64,000 nucleotides of DNA, from the NCBI RefSeq assembly GCF_000015445.1, contig NC_008783.1, forward strand, positions 999,001-1,063,000, read 5' to 3'. Made by a program: the position numbers and the translations under genes. Source of the stretch: Bartonella bacilliformis KC583 (GTDB taxonomy: Bacteria; Pseudomonadota; Alphaproteobacteria; Rhizobiales; Rhizobiaceae). This document shows, in pieces, positions 31,308-41,147 of this stretch (position 1 is its first letter; each line of letters opens with the position of its first letter). Under the pieces are notes generated by a model. It saw only the letters and a list, made by a program, of their open reading frames with translations, did no database searches and was not told the DNA's origin.

Positions 31308-31559
31308 GATATTTTCCTTTAATGTTAGCTACTTACGCAATACATTCATTATAGCGCATTTTCATCATATGTAGATACTGTATTTTCTTTTAGTAATATA
31401 GATTTATTTTAGCCTTTTACCCCTATACCAACAGCAGATGATCTTTATCCCTGGCTTAACTACCTTTGACTTAATCATCCGCTGAATCGACTGCCTCTGA
31501 CTTGACCATTGCGTATTCGTCTGTCATGATTTTATGATGTTACATCCTCTTAAAATTTA

Positions 31560-32429
31560 ATGCCTGACTTCATGAACAATTTCCTTTCTTGTCCTGCCAT
31601 TCCTTTTCCTAATTTTCTTGATCCTATTATTATTCAATTAGGGCCTATAGCACTCCATTGGTATGGTCTTGGTTATGTCGTAGGCATTCTTTTTTCTTGG
31701 TGGTATGTACAAAAATTATCGCACAAAAAATCCTTGTGGTATGCAAACTATCCTCCCCTGAATGCAGAAAAAGCAAGTGATTTTGTTGTTTGGGCTGCTC
31801 TTGGTATCGTTGTTGGTGGTCGTTTAGGACAGGTACTGATATGGGATCCCACTTATTATTTTAACCATCCAAGTTCTATCATTGCTGTATGGGATGGAGG
31901 GATGTCCTTTCACGGTGGCCTAATTGGTACTACTATCGCAATAATCTGGTTTGCACGGAAACACAACATCAATATTTGGGCAATGTTCGATACAATTGCT
32001 GCAGGCGCTCCTTTTGGAATTGGCGTCGTGCGGATATGTAACTTCATTAACCAAGAGTTATGGGGCAGTGTTACGAATGTTCCTTGGGCCGTCTGCTTTT
32101 CCCTTGATCCTCAATATTTGCCACGTCATCCAAGCCAACTTTATGAAGCCTTGATGGAAGGATTTCTTCTGTTTATTGTACTTGCTTTTATTATTTTTGC
32201 TTTTAAAGCATTTAAACGCCCTGGAACTGTAGCAGGCACATTTATCATAAGCTATGGAATAGCGCGCACCATTTCAGAAATTTTCCGTGTTCCCCAAGAG
32301 GATCCAGAATGGTTTTCTGCTCTCTTCCATGGCTCTGGATTTACCTATGGTATGGCCTTATCTCTTCCTATGATTTTATTTGGTTTTTATGCTATTTTCC
32401 GGGCCTTCAGAAATCATTTTATAAAATAA
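31560..32429 (+). CDS. lgt: Prolipoprotein diacylglyceryl transferase Lgt
   Basis: Inner-membrane enzyme that attaches diacylglycerol from phosphatidylglycerol to the lipobox cysteine of prelipoproteins, the first lipoprotein maturation step. Seven membrane segments are visible. The conserved stretch [20 protein letters not shown] carries the essential His-Gly-Gly motif, and [15 protein letters not shown] is the Lgt signature (usually GRIxNFINxELWG). The next conserved part is [14 protein letters not shown], and the end [10 protein letters not shown] also fits. Length 289 is normal. Its stop codon overlaps the start of the methyltransferase gene (TAATG), so the two are translationally coupled. 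Confidence 0.96.
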   Translation: MPDFMNNFLSCPAIPFPNFLDPIIIQLGPIALHWYGLGYVVGILFSWWYVQKLSHKKSLWYANYPPLNAEKASDFVVWAALGIVVGGRLGQVLIWDPTYYFNHPSSIIAVWDGGMSFHGGLIGTTIAIIWFARKHNINIWAMFDTIAAGAPFGIGVVRICNFINQELWGSVTNVPWAVCFSLDPQYLPRHPSQLYEALMEGFLLFIVLAFIIFAFKAFKRPGTVAGTFIISYGIARTISEIFRVPQEDPEWFSALFHGSGFTYGMALSLPMILFGFYAIFRAFRNHFIK

Positions 32430-33529
32430 TGGCAACCTTAAAACATAAAATTCAAAAAATTATTGCTCTCGAGGGACCAATAACTGTTAGCCAATTTATG
32501 TCTTTGGTCCTCACAGATTCACAATTTGGCTATTACCAAACACAAACACCCTTTGGACGCACCGGCGACTTTATTACCGCACCTGAAATAAGCCAATTAT
32601 TTGGAGAAATGATTGGTATTTGGATCATTGCAAATTGGGAGGCTCAAGGCTGTCCACATCCCTTTATTCTCGCAGAAATAGGTCCAGGACGTGGAATACT
32701 TATGGATGATGTTTTACGGACTATTCAGAAACTATGTATAACAGCATTTAATGCAGCCGAAATCTTTCTTGTTGAAATAAGCCAAAACCTTGCAACAGAA
32801 CAAAAAAAGCGCCTCTCATCTTATCAAAAAAAAATTCATAACATTGAGAGTTTTGATCAGATACCACCAGGCCTTTTAATCCTTATTGCAAATGAACTCT
32901 TCGATGCCCTTCCCATTCACCAATATATCAAAATCGATGGAGAATGGAGAGAACGCCTCATTACCCTTAATCCCAGTGGCCATCTTATTTTTATTGCTGA
33001 CTCACATAAACTTTCTTCTGAGAGCTTACCAAACTATTGTGCTGAAATGCCTGATGGAACTATTTGGGAATATGCACCTTTACGCAACCAATTGATGCAA
33101 AAAATCAGCAGTCGCTTAATGCAAACGCAAGGTTCTGCTTTACTTATTGATTATGGTGCTTCTGACATTGCATTTGGAGACACACTGCAGGCTATTTCAA
33201 AACACCAATTTCGTGATATTTTTTCTGCTCCAGGAGAACATGATTTAACGTCACATGTTGATTTTTTCTCTTTGAAAGAGATAGCCCTTCAAAAAGGCTG
33301 TTTTGCTACCATTCTAGAACAAGGAGATTTTCTCTTTAAAATGGGAATTCTGGAACGTGCAAAAAAGCTTAGTTCTCATAAAAATGTCGCAATTCAGAAT
33401 AAAATTCACCAAGATATCGAACGGCTAACCAGCCCAAATCAAATGGGAAAACTTTTTAAAGTTCTCTACGCTAGTGATAAAAACATACCGCTATTTTCAT
33501 TCTTGACTGCTAATAATAACAACCATTAA
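32429..33529 (+). CDS. MidA/NDUFAF7-like SAM-dependent methyltransferase
   Basis: A 366-residue class I methyltransferase of the DUF185 group, whose mitochondrial member NDUFAF7 methylates an arginine of complex I subunit NDUFS2. Visible features are FGRTGDFITAPEISQLFGEM near the N-terminus, the SAM-binding loop LAEIGPGRGILMDDVLR, and ANELFDALPIHQYIK. The true start is ATG 32429, sharing a base with the lgt stop; the longer frame back to 32309 lies inside lgt. The bacterial substrate is unknown, but a role in complex I assembly is a fair guess by analogy. The gene precedes pgeF by 58 bases. Confidence 0.9.
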   Translation: MATLKHKIQKIIALEGPITVSQFMSLVLTDSQFGYYQTQTPFGRTGDFITAPEISQLFGEMIGIWIIANWEAQGCPHPFILAEIGPGRGILMDDVLRTIQKLCITAFNAAEIFLVEISQNLATEQKKRLSSYQKKIHNIESFDQIPPGLLILIANELFDALPIHQYIKIDGEWRERLITLNPSGHLIFIADSHKLSSESLPNYCAEMPDGTIWEYAPLRNQLMQKISSRLMQTQGSALLIDYGASDIAFGDTLQAISKHQFRDIFSAPGEHDLTSHVDFFSLKEIALQKGCFATILEQGDFLFKMGILERAKKLSSHKNVAIQNKIHQDIERLTSPNQMGKLFKVLYASDKNIPLFSFLTANNNNH

Positions 33530-33587
33530 CATAAATTATTCTCTTGCTTAACCATTTTCATTCAAAATTTCTTCATGTGGAGCTTTT

Positions 33588-34379
33588 ATGAAAGTTATCC
33601 CTGAACCTATTCTCGCAAATAATCTTTTTTCTTTGCATACACAGGGAATAAAGCACGGTTTTTTTACACGTCAGGGAGGTATTTCAAAAAATATTTATCA
33701 GAGTCTCAATGTTGGCCAGAGCTCAAAAGATTATTTTGAACACATTGCACAAAACCGCACTTTCATTGCCAATTATTTTGACATTGAGATACAAAATTTA
33801 ATCACTGTCAATCAAATACACTCTTGTGAAGTCGTCGTTGTTGATCAACCTTTTATCGGTGAGCGTCCTAAAGCTGATGCTCTCGTCACAACAACAAAAG
33901 GTCTAGCAATCGGCGTCCTCACAGCTGATTGTGGTCCCGTTCTTTTTGCTGATCCGCAAGCAGGTGTCATTGGTGCCGCGCATGCTGGTTGGCGAGGAAG
34001 CTTGAACGGAATTTTAGAAAAAACAATTTCAGTTATGGAAAAACAAGGAGCCAAACGGCAATCAATAACAGCAGTCCTTGGACCTTGTATTGGTCCCCAC
34101 CATTATGAAATAACAGGCGAGTTCTACGATCAATTTATGAATTACCAAAACCAATTCCAAAAGTATTTTTTAAAAACAGATAAAGAAAACCATTTTAGCT
34201 TTAATTTATGGGCATTCATTATGGATAAGTTACAACAAGAAGGTATCAATGCTTCTTGTCTGCACCTATGCACTTACCAAAATGAACAGAATTTTTTTTC
34301 CTACCGCCGTGCAACACATCGCAATGAACCTGACTATGGACGGCAGATTTCTGCCCTTATGCTAACACATGAAAGATAG
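33588..34379 (+). CDS. pgeF: Peptidoglycan editing factor PgeF (multicopper polyphenol oxidase family)
   Basis: A 263-residue cytoplasmic protein of the YfiH/DUF152 family. In E. coli it removes wrongly incorporated amino acids (serine in place of alanine) from peptidoglycan precursors. Motifs are HGFFTRQGGIS near the start, VLTADCGPVLFAD with the conserved Cys, GAAHAGWRGSLNGI with the catalytic His, and VLGPCIGPHHYEI. These residues form a zinc site. The Rhizobiales order lgt, methyltransferase, pgeF is kept, and an AGGAGC-like site (GTGGAGC) lies before ATG 33588. Older annotation as laccase is misleading. Confidence 0.92.
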   Translation: MKVIPEPILANNLFSLHTQGIKHGFFTRQGGISKNIYQSLNVGQSSKDYFEHIAQNRTFIANYFDIEIQNLITVNQIHSCEVVVVDQPFIGERPKADALVTTTKGLAIGVLTADCGPVLFADPQAGVIGAAHAGWRGSLNGILEKTISVMEKQGAKRQSITAVLGPCIGPHHYEITGEFYDQFMNYQNQFQKYFLKTDKENHFSFNLWAFIMDKLQQEGINASCLHLCTYQNEQNFFSYRRATHRNEPDYGRQISALMLTHER

Positions 34380-34742
34380 GCTTCTTTGCTACAACCTTAA
34401 ATCGTTGTGATCTGAGTACACACACAGCCTACTAATAGCCATAAATCTTCAAGTGATATCAACTGTAGCATAAAAAGATACCGTTTACTGAGGCGGCGAT
34501 AGATAGTTTTCGCAATTTATAATGGTGTGAATAACTTCTATGATGCCCTTTCCAAAATAATTGAAATCATATTGAAAAATTCCATTTTAAAAATAACAAT
34601 ATTAAAAAAAACAATGAGGTACCAGCTCTTTTAACCAAGGATAGATAAAATTGTGATGCTTTGTCATTGTTTCCTTTGCAATCTGGTAACAAAAAGCTAA
34701 AACCTTGCTAAATTCCACCATGATTACTTAGAGGCTTTTATC
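34380..34742. other. Spacer between pgeF and prs
   Basis: A 363-base AT-rich gap without a recognisable gene, repeat or RNA. The prs promoter must lie near its right end. Confidence 0.35.
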
Positions 34743-35675
34743 ATGAAACTTTTCTGTGGCAATTCTAATCCACGCCTTGCCGAAGATGTTGCAAATTATT
34801 TAAAAATTCCCTTAGGTGAAGCAACCGTAAAACGCTTTACTGATCAGGAAATTTTCGTAGAATTACATGAGAATGTACGTGGTGAGGATGTATTCGTCCT
34901 GCAGTCGTCATCCTATCCAGCCAATGATCACTTGATGGAACTTCTCATCATGATTGACGCTCTTCGGCGCTCTTCCGCACGCCGCATCACAGCTGTTATA
35001 CCCTATTTTGGTTATGCTCGCCAGGATCGTAAACCTGGACCACGCACTCCTATTTCAGCAAAACTCGTTTCTAACTTGATTACCCAAGCAGGTGCTCATC
35101 GTGTTTTAACATTGGATCTGCACGCAGGACAAATCCAAGGCTTTTTTGATATTCCAACTGACAATCTCTATGCTGTTCCTGTCATTTCTCGTGATATTAA
35201 AGCGCATTATTCTCTTGAAAATGTCGTTGTCGTTTCACCTGATGTTGGTGGTGTCGTACGTGCGCGTTCCTTAGCCAAACGCTTAAATAGTCTGCTTGCT
35301 ATTGTCGACAAGCGTCGTGAACGCCCAGGAGAATCAGAAGTTATAAATATCATTGGCAATGTAGCTAGCAAAGATTGCATTTTGTTAGATGATATTGTCG
35401 ATTCAGGCGGAACTTTATGCAACGCAGCAAGTGCTCTTCTCGAACAAGGTGCAAACAGTGTCACGGCTTATATCACACATGGTGTCCTTTCCGGAAAGGC
35501 TATCGAACGCATTACACATTCAAAAATGAAAGAATTAGTCATTACCGACTCGATTATGCCAACAAAAGAAGTTAAAGAAGCACATAACATCCGTGTTCTA
35601 ACGATTGCTGACTTAATCGGAGAAGCCATTGCAAGAACAGCAACAGAGCAATCTGTCTCAAGCTTATTTGACTAG
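34743..35675 (+). CDS. prs: Ribose-phosphate pyrophosphokinase
   Basis: Makes PRPP from ribose 5-phosphate and ATP, feeding purine, pyrimidine, histidine, tryptophan and NAD synthesis. The N-terminus reads [20 protein letters not shown]. The flexible ATP-site loop lies in [20 protein letters not shown], the aspartate/histidine site in [20 protein letters not shown], and the PRPP-binding loop in [36 protein letters not shown] is also typical. Length 310 is normal for class I enzymes. AGAGGCTTTTATC precedes ATG 34743. It stands as a single gene here. Confidence 0.97.
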   Translation: MKLFCGNSNPRLAEDVANYLKIPLGEATVKRFTDQEIFVELHENVRGEDVFVLQSSSYPANDHLMELLIMIDALRRSSARRITAVIPYFGYARQDRKPGPRTPISAKLVSNLITQAGAHRVLTLDLHAGQIQGFFDIPTDNLYAVPVISRDIKAHYSLENVVVVSPDVGGVVRARSLAKRLNSLLAIVDKRRERPGESEVINIIGNVASKDCILLDDIVDSGGTLCNAASALLEQGANSVTAYITHGVLSGKAIERITHSKMKELVITDSIMPTKEVKEAHNIRVLTIADLIGEAIARTATEQSVSSLFD

Positions 35676-36110
35676 ACGGCGCCTTTATTTCCTCTAAAAC
35701 CTTTCTTAGCTAATATCAGAAAATAGAGGATACTGACCACTAAAATTGCATGGATAATAACAAATTTACACTCATTAAAATAGGTTTAACATCAGTTAGC
35801 ATAAACGATAAAAATGGACTCTTTCTAGGCTAGAAAAAATGCACTGACTGTGTCAATATCAATCAATAGTGTTTACTTATGCATTTTGTGTTATATTTGT
35901 TATACACCTTCAATGGTAAGAATGATGGATTTCACTGACAACTCTTGCATCTCCAAATGGTTTGAATTATAGATATTGTCTCTGCGTAGACACCCTTGGA
36001 GGCAACGCAGAATGGAGCAATCACTACTTTGCAGTGCATATCTTCATATTCATGCAAAAATTGTTATTGATTTTTGATGAATCTCCAATCATGTAAACAA
36101 GGACTTAATC
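35676..36110 (+). other. Long leader region before rplY, with a candidate stem
   Basis: A 435-base gap with no gene. Near the right end TCTGCGT (35981-35987) pairs with ACGCAGA (36005-36011), and CACTAC/GCAGTG-like pairing follows about 20 bases on. The conspicuous ACCCTTGGAGGCAACGCAG between and after suggests a structured untranslated leader of the L25 mRNA. I could not match it to a known riboswitch or ribosomal-protein leader. Confidence 0.35.
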
Positions 36111-36728
36111 ATGAGCAAAAGCTACACTCTTAAGGCCGAAGTACGCGAACGGGTTGGTAAGGGGTCCTCCCGTGAACTCCGTCGTAACGGTTTTATTCCA
36201 GCTGTCATTTATGGTGACAAACAGCCTCCTTTGGCAATTTCAGTTCCCTACAAGGAAGTTTTCTATAAAATTCATGGTGGTGGTTTTCGTACAACTATTG
36301 CTACTCTCGAAATCGGCAAAGAAAAAATTCAAGTTCTTCCAAAAGATTATCAACTTGATCCGGTTCGTGACTTCCCTATGCATGTGGATTTCTTACGCGT
36401 TTCAGCGAAATCAATCGTACATGTCAATATTCCTGTGCATTTCCTTAATGAAGACACAGCCCCAGGTATTAAACGCGGTGGTGTTTTGAACATTGTTCGC
36501 CATGAAATTGAGTGTACTGCACCAGCAAATGCTATTCCTGATGCGATTCAGATTGATCTATCCAGTTATTCTATTGGTGATTCCATCCACATTTCAGCAG
36601 TGCAATTACCAGAGGGTGTGACTCCGGTTATTCAAGATCGAAACTTTACTATTGCAACGATCGCAGCACCAGCTGGCATGGGTGATACTTCAGAAGAAGA
36701 AAACAACGAAAGTGATGCAAAGAAATAA
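36111..36728 (+). CDS. rplY: 50S ribosomal protein L25 (CTC form)
   Basis: Binds 5S rRNA on the large subunit. This is the two-domain CTC form of 205 residues: the N-terminal L25 domain (about 1-95, with [20 protein letters not shown] and FIPAVIYGD), then the TL5/CTC C-terminal beta domain ([20 protein letters not shown]), ending in a short acidic tail ([13 protein letters not shown]). AAGGAC precedes ATG 36111. It is followed by a strong terminator hairpin and then pth, the common rplY-pth order. Confidence 0.96.
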   Translation: MSKSYTLKAEVRERVGKGSSRELRRNGFIPAVIYGDKQPPLAISVPYKEVFYKIHGGGFRTTIATLEIGKEKIQVLPKDYQLDPVRDFPMHVDFLRVSAKSIVHVNIPVHFLNEDTAPGIKRGGVLNIVRHEIECTAPANAIPDAIQIDLSSYSIGDSIHISAVQLPEGVTPVIQDRNFTIATIAAPAGMGDTSEEENNESDAKK

Positions 36729-36740
36729 TCAATTTTCGTA

Positions 36741-36767
36741 GGCGGGAGAAACTTCCCGCCTTTTTTG
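36741..36767 (+). terminator. Intrinsic terminator after rplY
   Basis: AGGCGGGA, loop, TCCCGCCTTTTTT: a GC-rich seven-base-pair stem with a six-T tail, 13 bases after the rplY stop and about 40 before pth. It would reduce or block read-through into pth. Confidence 0.85.
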
Positions 36768-36807
36768 AAGTATTTTGCTAATCTTTTATATTTTACTAAA
36801 GGCGCAT

Positions 36808-37389
36808 ATGTTACTTATTGCGGGTCTTGGTAATCCCGGTTCACATTATCAAAATAACCGTCATAATATTGGTTTTATGGCTGTTGATGCCATTCATGAA
36901 GCTTTTTCCTTTTCTCCATGGTCAAAAAAATTTCAAGCTGAAGTCTCAAATGGTCTTATAAATGGTGAAAAAATTCTTCTTATAAAACCGCAAACTTTTA
37001 TGAATTTATCTGGTCAAGCCATTGGTGAAGCTTTACGATTTTATAAATTAGATTTAGATCACCTGATTGTTTTTTACGATGAATTAGATTTACCACCGGG
37101 AACGGTGCGCGTAAAAATTGGCGGAAGAAGTAACGGACATAATGGTATAAAATCAATCGATAGTCACTGTGGTAATAATTACCACCATGTACGCTTAGGG
37201 ATCGGGCGTCCTATCTCTAAAGAACTGGTTGATCAATATGTTTTAGGAAATTTTACACAATCTGATCAAAAATGGTTATCAACTTTATTAGGTGTAATTG
37301 CAAACAATGTTGCTATGCTCATAAAAGGAGACAGCAACTGCTTTATGAATAAGATCTCGTTAACGATGAAAAGCCAAGGTCTACAGTAA
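36808..37389 (+). CDS. pth: Peptidyl-tRNA hydrolase
   Basis: Frees tRNA from peptidyl-tRNA dropped by the ribosome. Numbered from ATG 36808 (193 residues), the active-site residues N9 and H19 lie in [19 protein letters not shown]. Then come [13 protein letters not shown], the aspartate in [17 protein letters not shown] and [16 protein letters not shown]. The open frame reaches 36775, but the eleven extra residues do not belong to the family, and ATG 36808 starts exactly at [11 protein letters not shown]. The first 25-30 bases of the longer frame include the rplY terminator tail. It is one of the short-C-terminus forms. Confidence 0.95.
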   Translation: MLLIAGLGNPGSHYQNNRHNIGFMAVDAIHEAFSFSPWSKKFQAEVSNGLINGEKILLIKPQTFMNLSGQAIGEALRFYKLDLDHLIVFYDELDLPPGTVRVKIGGRSNGHNGIKSIDSHCGNNYHHVRLGIGRPISKELVDQYVLGNFTQSDQKWLSTLLGVIANNVAMLIKGDSNCFMNKISLTMKSQGLQ

Positions 37390-37556
37390 AGCATGATTTC
37401 TTACGAAAACATGAAATACACCTAAATTCTTTCCCCATATTTTTACGTTTGACATCCCCTTTCTTTTTAAAAGGAAAGGCAAGCTCAATATATATCGGAA
37501 AAGAAAAAATATAGAATTTATAAAGTAAAACTGTTCAAACCCATAATTATTTTGAA

Positions 37557-38255
37557 TTAAAAGAATCCTGTCGATTGCCCCCTAAATGAATCTCTCGGTA
37601 AAACCACCACATGTGAACCATTAGGAACACGATCATAAAGATCAATAATATCTTGATTGAGTAAACGGATACATCCACTTGATATAGCCTGACCAATCGA
37701 CCATGTTTCGTGTGAGCCATGAATACGGAAGAGCGTATCTTTTCCATCTTGGAAGAGATAAAGTGCTCGTGCACCCAATGGATTCTCAGGGCCCGCTGGC
37801 ATACCTTCCCCTAAATGACCGTAACGTTCTGGCTCACGAGCCATCATTGCTGCAGTGGGCCTCCAAGAAGGCCACTGGCGTTTATATTGTATAACTCCTG
37901 TACCTTGAAAAGCCAGCCCTTCTTTACCAACGCCGATACCGTAACGCAGAGCTTTGCCATTTTCACGAATAAGATAAAGAAAACATTTTTCTGTATCTAT
38001 AACCAGCGTACCAGGTGGATAAGTTGTTTCATAATCAACTTGCTGGCGCCAAAATTTTGGATGAATTGTTGTAAGATCAATGGCAGGCAAAAAGTGAGGC
38101 TCATTCGTTACAGCCCCGTATAAAGCCTGCACTTCTTCTGGGACATACCAAGCTTGTTGAGAGGGAAAATGCGATACATTCGACTGAGGTGTAAGACAAC
38201 CAGCTAACGCTAATGGTGCTGCAATCAAAAAAATACGACGAGATAATAACCCCAT
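37557..38255 (-). CDS. L,D-transpeptidase lipoprotein (ErfK/YbiS/YcfS/YnhG family)
   Basis: Exported enzyme forming 3-3 peptidoglycan cross-links or attaching proteins to peptidoglycan. The N-terminus is a lipoprotein signal with a lipobox (LALAGC, Cys20), so the protein is probably lipidated by Lgt, whose gene lies 6 kb away. The YkuD catalytic domain has HGSHETWSIGQAISSGCIR with the nucleophile cysteine in SSGCIR and the conserved His upstream. TLVIDTEKCFLYLIRENGKA marks the start of the domain. Length 232 is compact, with no LysM domain. It is convergent with pth and divergent from ychF. Confidence 0.92.
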   Translation of the reverse strand: MGLLSRRIFLIAAPLALAGCLTPQSNVSHFPSQQAWYVPEEVQALYGAVTNEPHFLPAIDLTTIHPKFWRQQVDYETTYPPGTLVIDTEKCFLYLIRENGKALRYGIGVGKEGLAFQGTGVIQYKRQWPSWRPTAAMMAREPERYGHLGEGMPAGPENPLGARALYLFQDGKDTLFRIHGSHETWSIGQAISSGCIRLLNQDIIDLYDRVPNGSHVVVLPRDSFRGQSTGFF

Positions 38256-38507
38256 ATTTTCTCCAAATTATTTTATGTTGTCGCTTATCATATTACAAGC
38301 AACTTAGCATACTAATAAAATTTATTTACAATTTTATTAACAATAACAATGTTTAGTATTTGATTATTAAAGAATTACAAAATATATTGTTTTTTGTGTA
38401 ATCATAATAAATTAGAGACTAGAACTCTTTCTAAAACATGCTATAAAAATACAAATGAAGCTTTGTCTAAATTATAAAACAACTCAAAATCAATAGAGAG
38501 AGAGCTT

Positions 38508-39611
38508 ATGGGTTTCAAATGCGGGATTGTTGGACTACCCAACGTCGGTAAATCAACTCTTTTTAATGCATTAACAAAAACAGCCGCAGCACAAGCCGCC
38601 AATTATCCTTTTTGTACGATTGAACCGAATACTGGCGAAGTTGCTGTCCCAGATCCACGGATGAAAAAAATTGCCTCTATCGCTGGCTCAAAAGAAATTA
38701 TTCCTACACGTATCAGTTTTGTTGATATTGCAGGGCTCGTCCGCGGTGCTTCAAAAGGTGAAGGCTTAGGAAATAAATTTTTAGCGAATATTCGTGAGGT
38801 TGATGCTATTATCCATGTGCTACGGTGTTTTAAAAATGAAGACATCACACATGTAGAAGGACGAATTGATCCCATTTTTGATGCTACAATTGTTGAAACT
38901 GAACTTATGCTCTCAGATCTTGAAAGCTTAGAGCGACGGATCATACCAATCCGAAAGACTGCAACTGGAAAAGACAAGGAATCTCTGACAATCCTGCCTA
39001 TCATGGAAGCAGCATTAACCTTGTTGCAAAAGGGAAGTCCCGTGCGATTATTGCTCAAAGATCTTCCTTCTGATGAGAAACGTATTCTTAATAGCCTCAA
39101 TCTTTTAACCTCAAAACCTGTGCTTTATGTTTGTAACGTAAATGAAAATGAAGCTGCTCATGGTAATGACTTTACCCAAGCGGTTGAAAAAATAGCAGAA
39201 GAACAGAACGCACAAACTATTATCATTTCTGCTTCTATCGAATCTGAAATTGCCCAACTCACTGATGAAGAAGCAACAGAATATCTTAATGCTCTAGGAT
39301 TATCTGAGCCTAGTCTAGATCGGCTCATTCGTGCTGGTTATTGTTTGCTTGATCTTATTACTTATTTTACCTGTGGACCTAAAGAAACACGAGCATGGAC
39401 AATTGTCCGTGGCACAAAAGCACCTCAGGCAGCAGGTGTTATCCACTCAGACTTTGAACGTGGTTTTATTCGTGCTCAAACTATCAGCTATGAAGATTAT
39501 ATTACTTTAGGGGGAGAAAACGGAGCAAAAGAAGCAGGAAAAGCCCGCGATGAAGGAAAAGAATATATTGTGCAAGACGGCGATGTCATGCTGTTTAAGC
39601 ACAATACTTAA
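38508..39611 (+). CDS. ychF: YchF/OLA1-family P-loop ATPase
   Basis: Ribosome-associated ATPase of the Obg superfamily. G1 is GLPNVGKST at residues 9-17, and G3 lies in FVDIAGLVRGASKGEGLGNK. The NxxE motif that favours ATP over GTP is in VLYVCNVNENEA. A coiled-coil insertion follows (residues about 125-200). The C-terminal TGS-like domain ends VIHSDFERGFIRAQTISYED with the final GKEYIVQDGDVMLFKHN. Length 367 is standard. GAGAGAGAGCTT precedes ATG 38508. The usual rplY-pth-ychF order is kept but is interrupted by the L,D-transpeptidase gene on the other strand. Confidence 0.96.
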   Translation: MGFKCGIVGLPNVGKSTLFNALTKTAAAQAANYPFCTIEPNTGEVAVPDPRMKKIASIAGSKEIIPTRISFVDIAGLVRGASKGEGLGNKFLANIREVDAIIHVLRCFKNEDITHVEGRIDPIFDATIVETELMLSDLESLERRIIPIRKTATGKDKESLTILPIMEAALTLLQKGSPVRLLLKDLPSDEKRILNSLNLLTSKPVLYVCNVNENEAAHGNDFTQAVEKIAEEQNAQTIIISASIESEIAQLTDEEATEYLNALGLSEPSLDRLIRAGYCLLDLITYFTCGPKETRAWTIVRGTKAPQAAGVIHSDFERGFIRAQTISYEDYITLGGENGAKEAGKARDEGKEYIVQDGDVMLFKHNT

Positions 39612-39705
39612 TTTCTTTATTTTGCAATTTCATGACCTCTTTAGTGGCTAAAAGAAGATTTCTTTGCGTCAGATTATCTTTATGCCCTTAAGAATACTCT
39701 TCAAC

Positions 39706-39737
39706 AAAAATAGCTCTATAATGAATGCGCTATTTTT
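39706..39737. terminator. Bidirectional terminator between ychF and the PRC-barrel gene
   Basis: AAAAATAGC and GCTATTTTT form a nine-base-pair perfect stem around a 14-base loop. The A-rich left arm and T-rich right arm can end transcription on both strands. It sits between two convergent genes. Confidence 0.55.
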
Positions 39738-39765
39738 AATCTTCCATAAAAATGGAAACGCAAAA

Positions 39766-40209
39766 TTAACGTACCCAAAGGCCTTCATACTTAAATTCTG
39801 GAGCGTCCTGCAAAGCGTCCTTTGTCATATGCGTGATAAGCTTCCATTTGCCATCATCATGTGTCATCTTAATCGCTACTGAAGGAACAACAACATAACG
39901 CTCCCCTATACCTAAAAAACCACCAAAAACGATAATAATTCCCTCAATGTCATTTTGACGCAAAAGAATATCTTTTACTTTGCCAATATTTTCACCTTCC
40001 ATAGTGTATATATCTGCACCAATGAGGCTTGAAACAACAAAATCAGCCGTTAAAGGTGTTACCTCATAATGAGGAGCTCTATCTGAACCAACCTGTGCAA
40101 CATTACTTGCCAAAACTATTTCAGATTCTGAAAGGAGTGTAAAAAATTGACTATAAGCGTGAGAAAGCATAAAAATTGACACAAGAGCAATGGAAGTCAT
40201 TTTCTTCAT
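39766..40209 (-). CDS. Exported PRC-barrel protein
   Basis: A 147-residue protein with a signal peptide (about residues 1-20, IALVSIFMLSHAYS). Most of the rest is a PRC-barrel domain: VSSLIGADIYTMEGENIGKV, KDILLRQNDIEGIIIVFGGF, then GERYVVVPSVAIKMTHDDGK. PRC barrels occur in the photosynthetic reaction centre H subunit and in RimM, but exported stand-alone forms in rhizobia are of unknown role. An AGAT-rich start (GGAGATTAATA) precedes the ATG at 40209. A very short open frame lies just upstream on the same strand. Confidence 0.85.
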   Translation of the reverse strand: MKKMTSIALVSIFMLSHAYSQFFTLLSESEIVLASNVAQVGSDRAPHYEVTPLTADFVVSSLIGADIYTMEGENIGKVKDILLRQNDIEGIIIVFGGFLGIGERYVVVPSVAIKMTHDDGKWKLITHMTKDALQDAPEFKYEGLWVR

Positions 40210-40239
40210 TATTAATCTCCGTTTTTATTTAATGCATCA

Positions 40240-40317
40240 TCATCGAATTTTTTCCCTCCATGCTTTCAAACCAGCGACTTTATCGCTTCTTTTTTCAATT
40301 TTTCTTAGATCTTTCAT
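40240..40317 (-). CDS. Very short ORF upstream of the PRC-barrel gene, doubtful
   Basis: ATG 40317 opens 25 residues (starting MKDLRKIEKRSDKVAGLKAW) and stops at 40240, 31 bases before the PRC-barrel start. It is strongly basic. I see no ribosome-binding site and no family. It could be a leader peptide, a gene remnant or chance. It is listed because it lies in the 453-base gap at 40210-40662, where I see nothing else. Confidence 0.15.
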   Translation of the reverse strand: MKDLRKIEKRSDKVAGLKAWREKIR

Positions 40318-40662
40318 CTAAAATAGGCCAAATTTGTTTTTTGCAATATCAATAAACTTCATCTCAATAATTAAAAACAAGTTTTACCACTCACAAGAAG
40401 ATAAACTGCTTACAGTTAAATGCTCAAATATCGCACGCGCAATTTTCAAACTTTTTTGAAACTCCTCCTCATAAGTCAAAATAAGGCACCGCTCAAAAAA
40501 AATCCTGAACACAATGAAAAAGCTAAAACATTACTTAACGCTCTAAAGAAAAAATGCCTTACATGACAACGCAGACAAACAAAGAAAGTAACTCTCCTTA
40601 TACCTGAGTTAACCCGCAGCACTGCTTTACAAATGACTATATAAAATCATATTGTACAAAGT

Positions 40663-41130
40663 ATGACACTTCACATCGCTCTTTTTCAACCAGACATTGC
40701 TGGTAATACTGGAACAATTTTACGTCTTGGTGCGTGTCTTGGCGTGCATGTGCATATCATTGAACCTGCAGGCTTTGATCTATCAGATCGCAATCTCAAA
40801 CGGGCAGGTATGGACTACCTTGAACGTGCCTCTTTAGAGAGACACATTGATTGGCAACATTTTCTTGATGCCATGCAAAAATTTAATCGTCGTCTTTTTC
40901 TCCTAAGTACAAAAGCAACAACATGTTATACAAATATACGCTATCAGAAAAATGACGTTTTACTTTTTGGTCGTGAATCAGCAGGTGTTCCTGATTATGT
41001 TCATCAAGCAGTTGATTGTACATTAAAAATTCCTATGCAACAGCAAGCACGTTCTTTAAATCTCGCAATGAGCGTAGCTATAACAACGGGAGAAGCTCTG
41101 CGCCAAATTGGTTATAGTGGATTAGAGTAA
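40663..41130 (+). CDS. trmL: tRNA (cytidine/uridine-34-2'-O)-methyltransferase TrmL
   Basis: SPOUT-fold enzyme that 2'-O-methylates the wobble base of the tRNA-Leu isoacceptors. At 155 residues it is the minimal SpoU domain. Motif 1 is QPDIAGNTGTILRLGACLG, motif 2 is DVLLFGRESAGVPDYVHQA and motif 3 is KIPMQQQARSLNLAMSVAIT, including the knot that binds SAM. Length and order match E. coli TrmL (YibK). It ends 17 bases before the end of the convergent cca gene, so no room remains for a separate terminator. Confidence 0.94.
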   Translation: MTLHIALFQPDIAGNTGTILRLGACLGVHVHIIEPAGFDLSDRNLKRAGMDYLERASLERHIDWQHFLDAMQKFNRRLFLLSTKATTCYTNIRYQKNDVLLFGRESAGVPDYVHQAVDCTLKIPMQQQARSLNLAMSVAITTGEALRQIGYSGLE

Positions 41131-41147
41131 AAACTAAAGAATAAATA

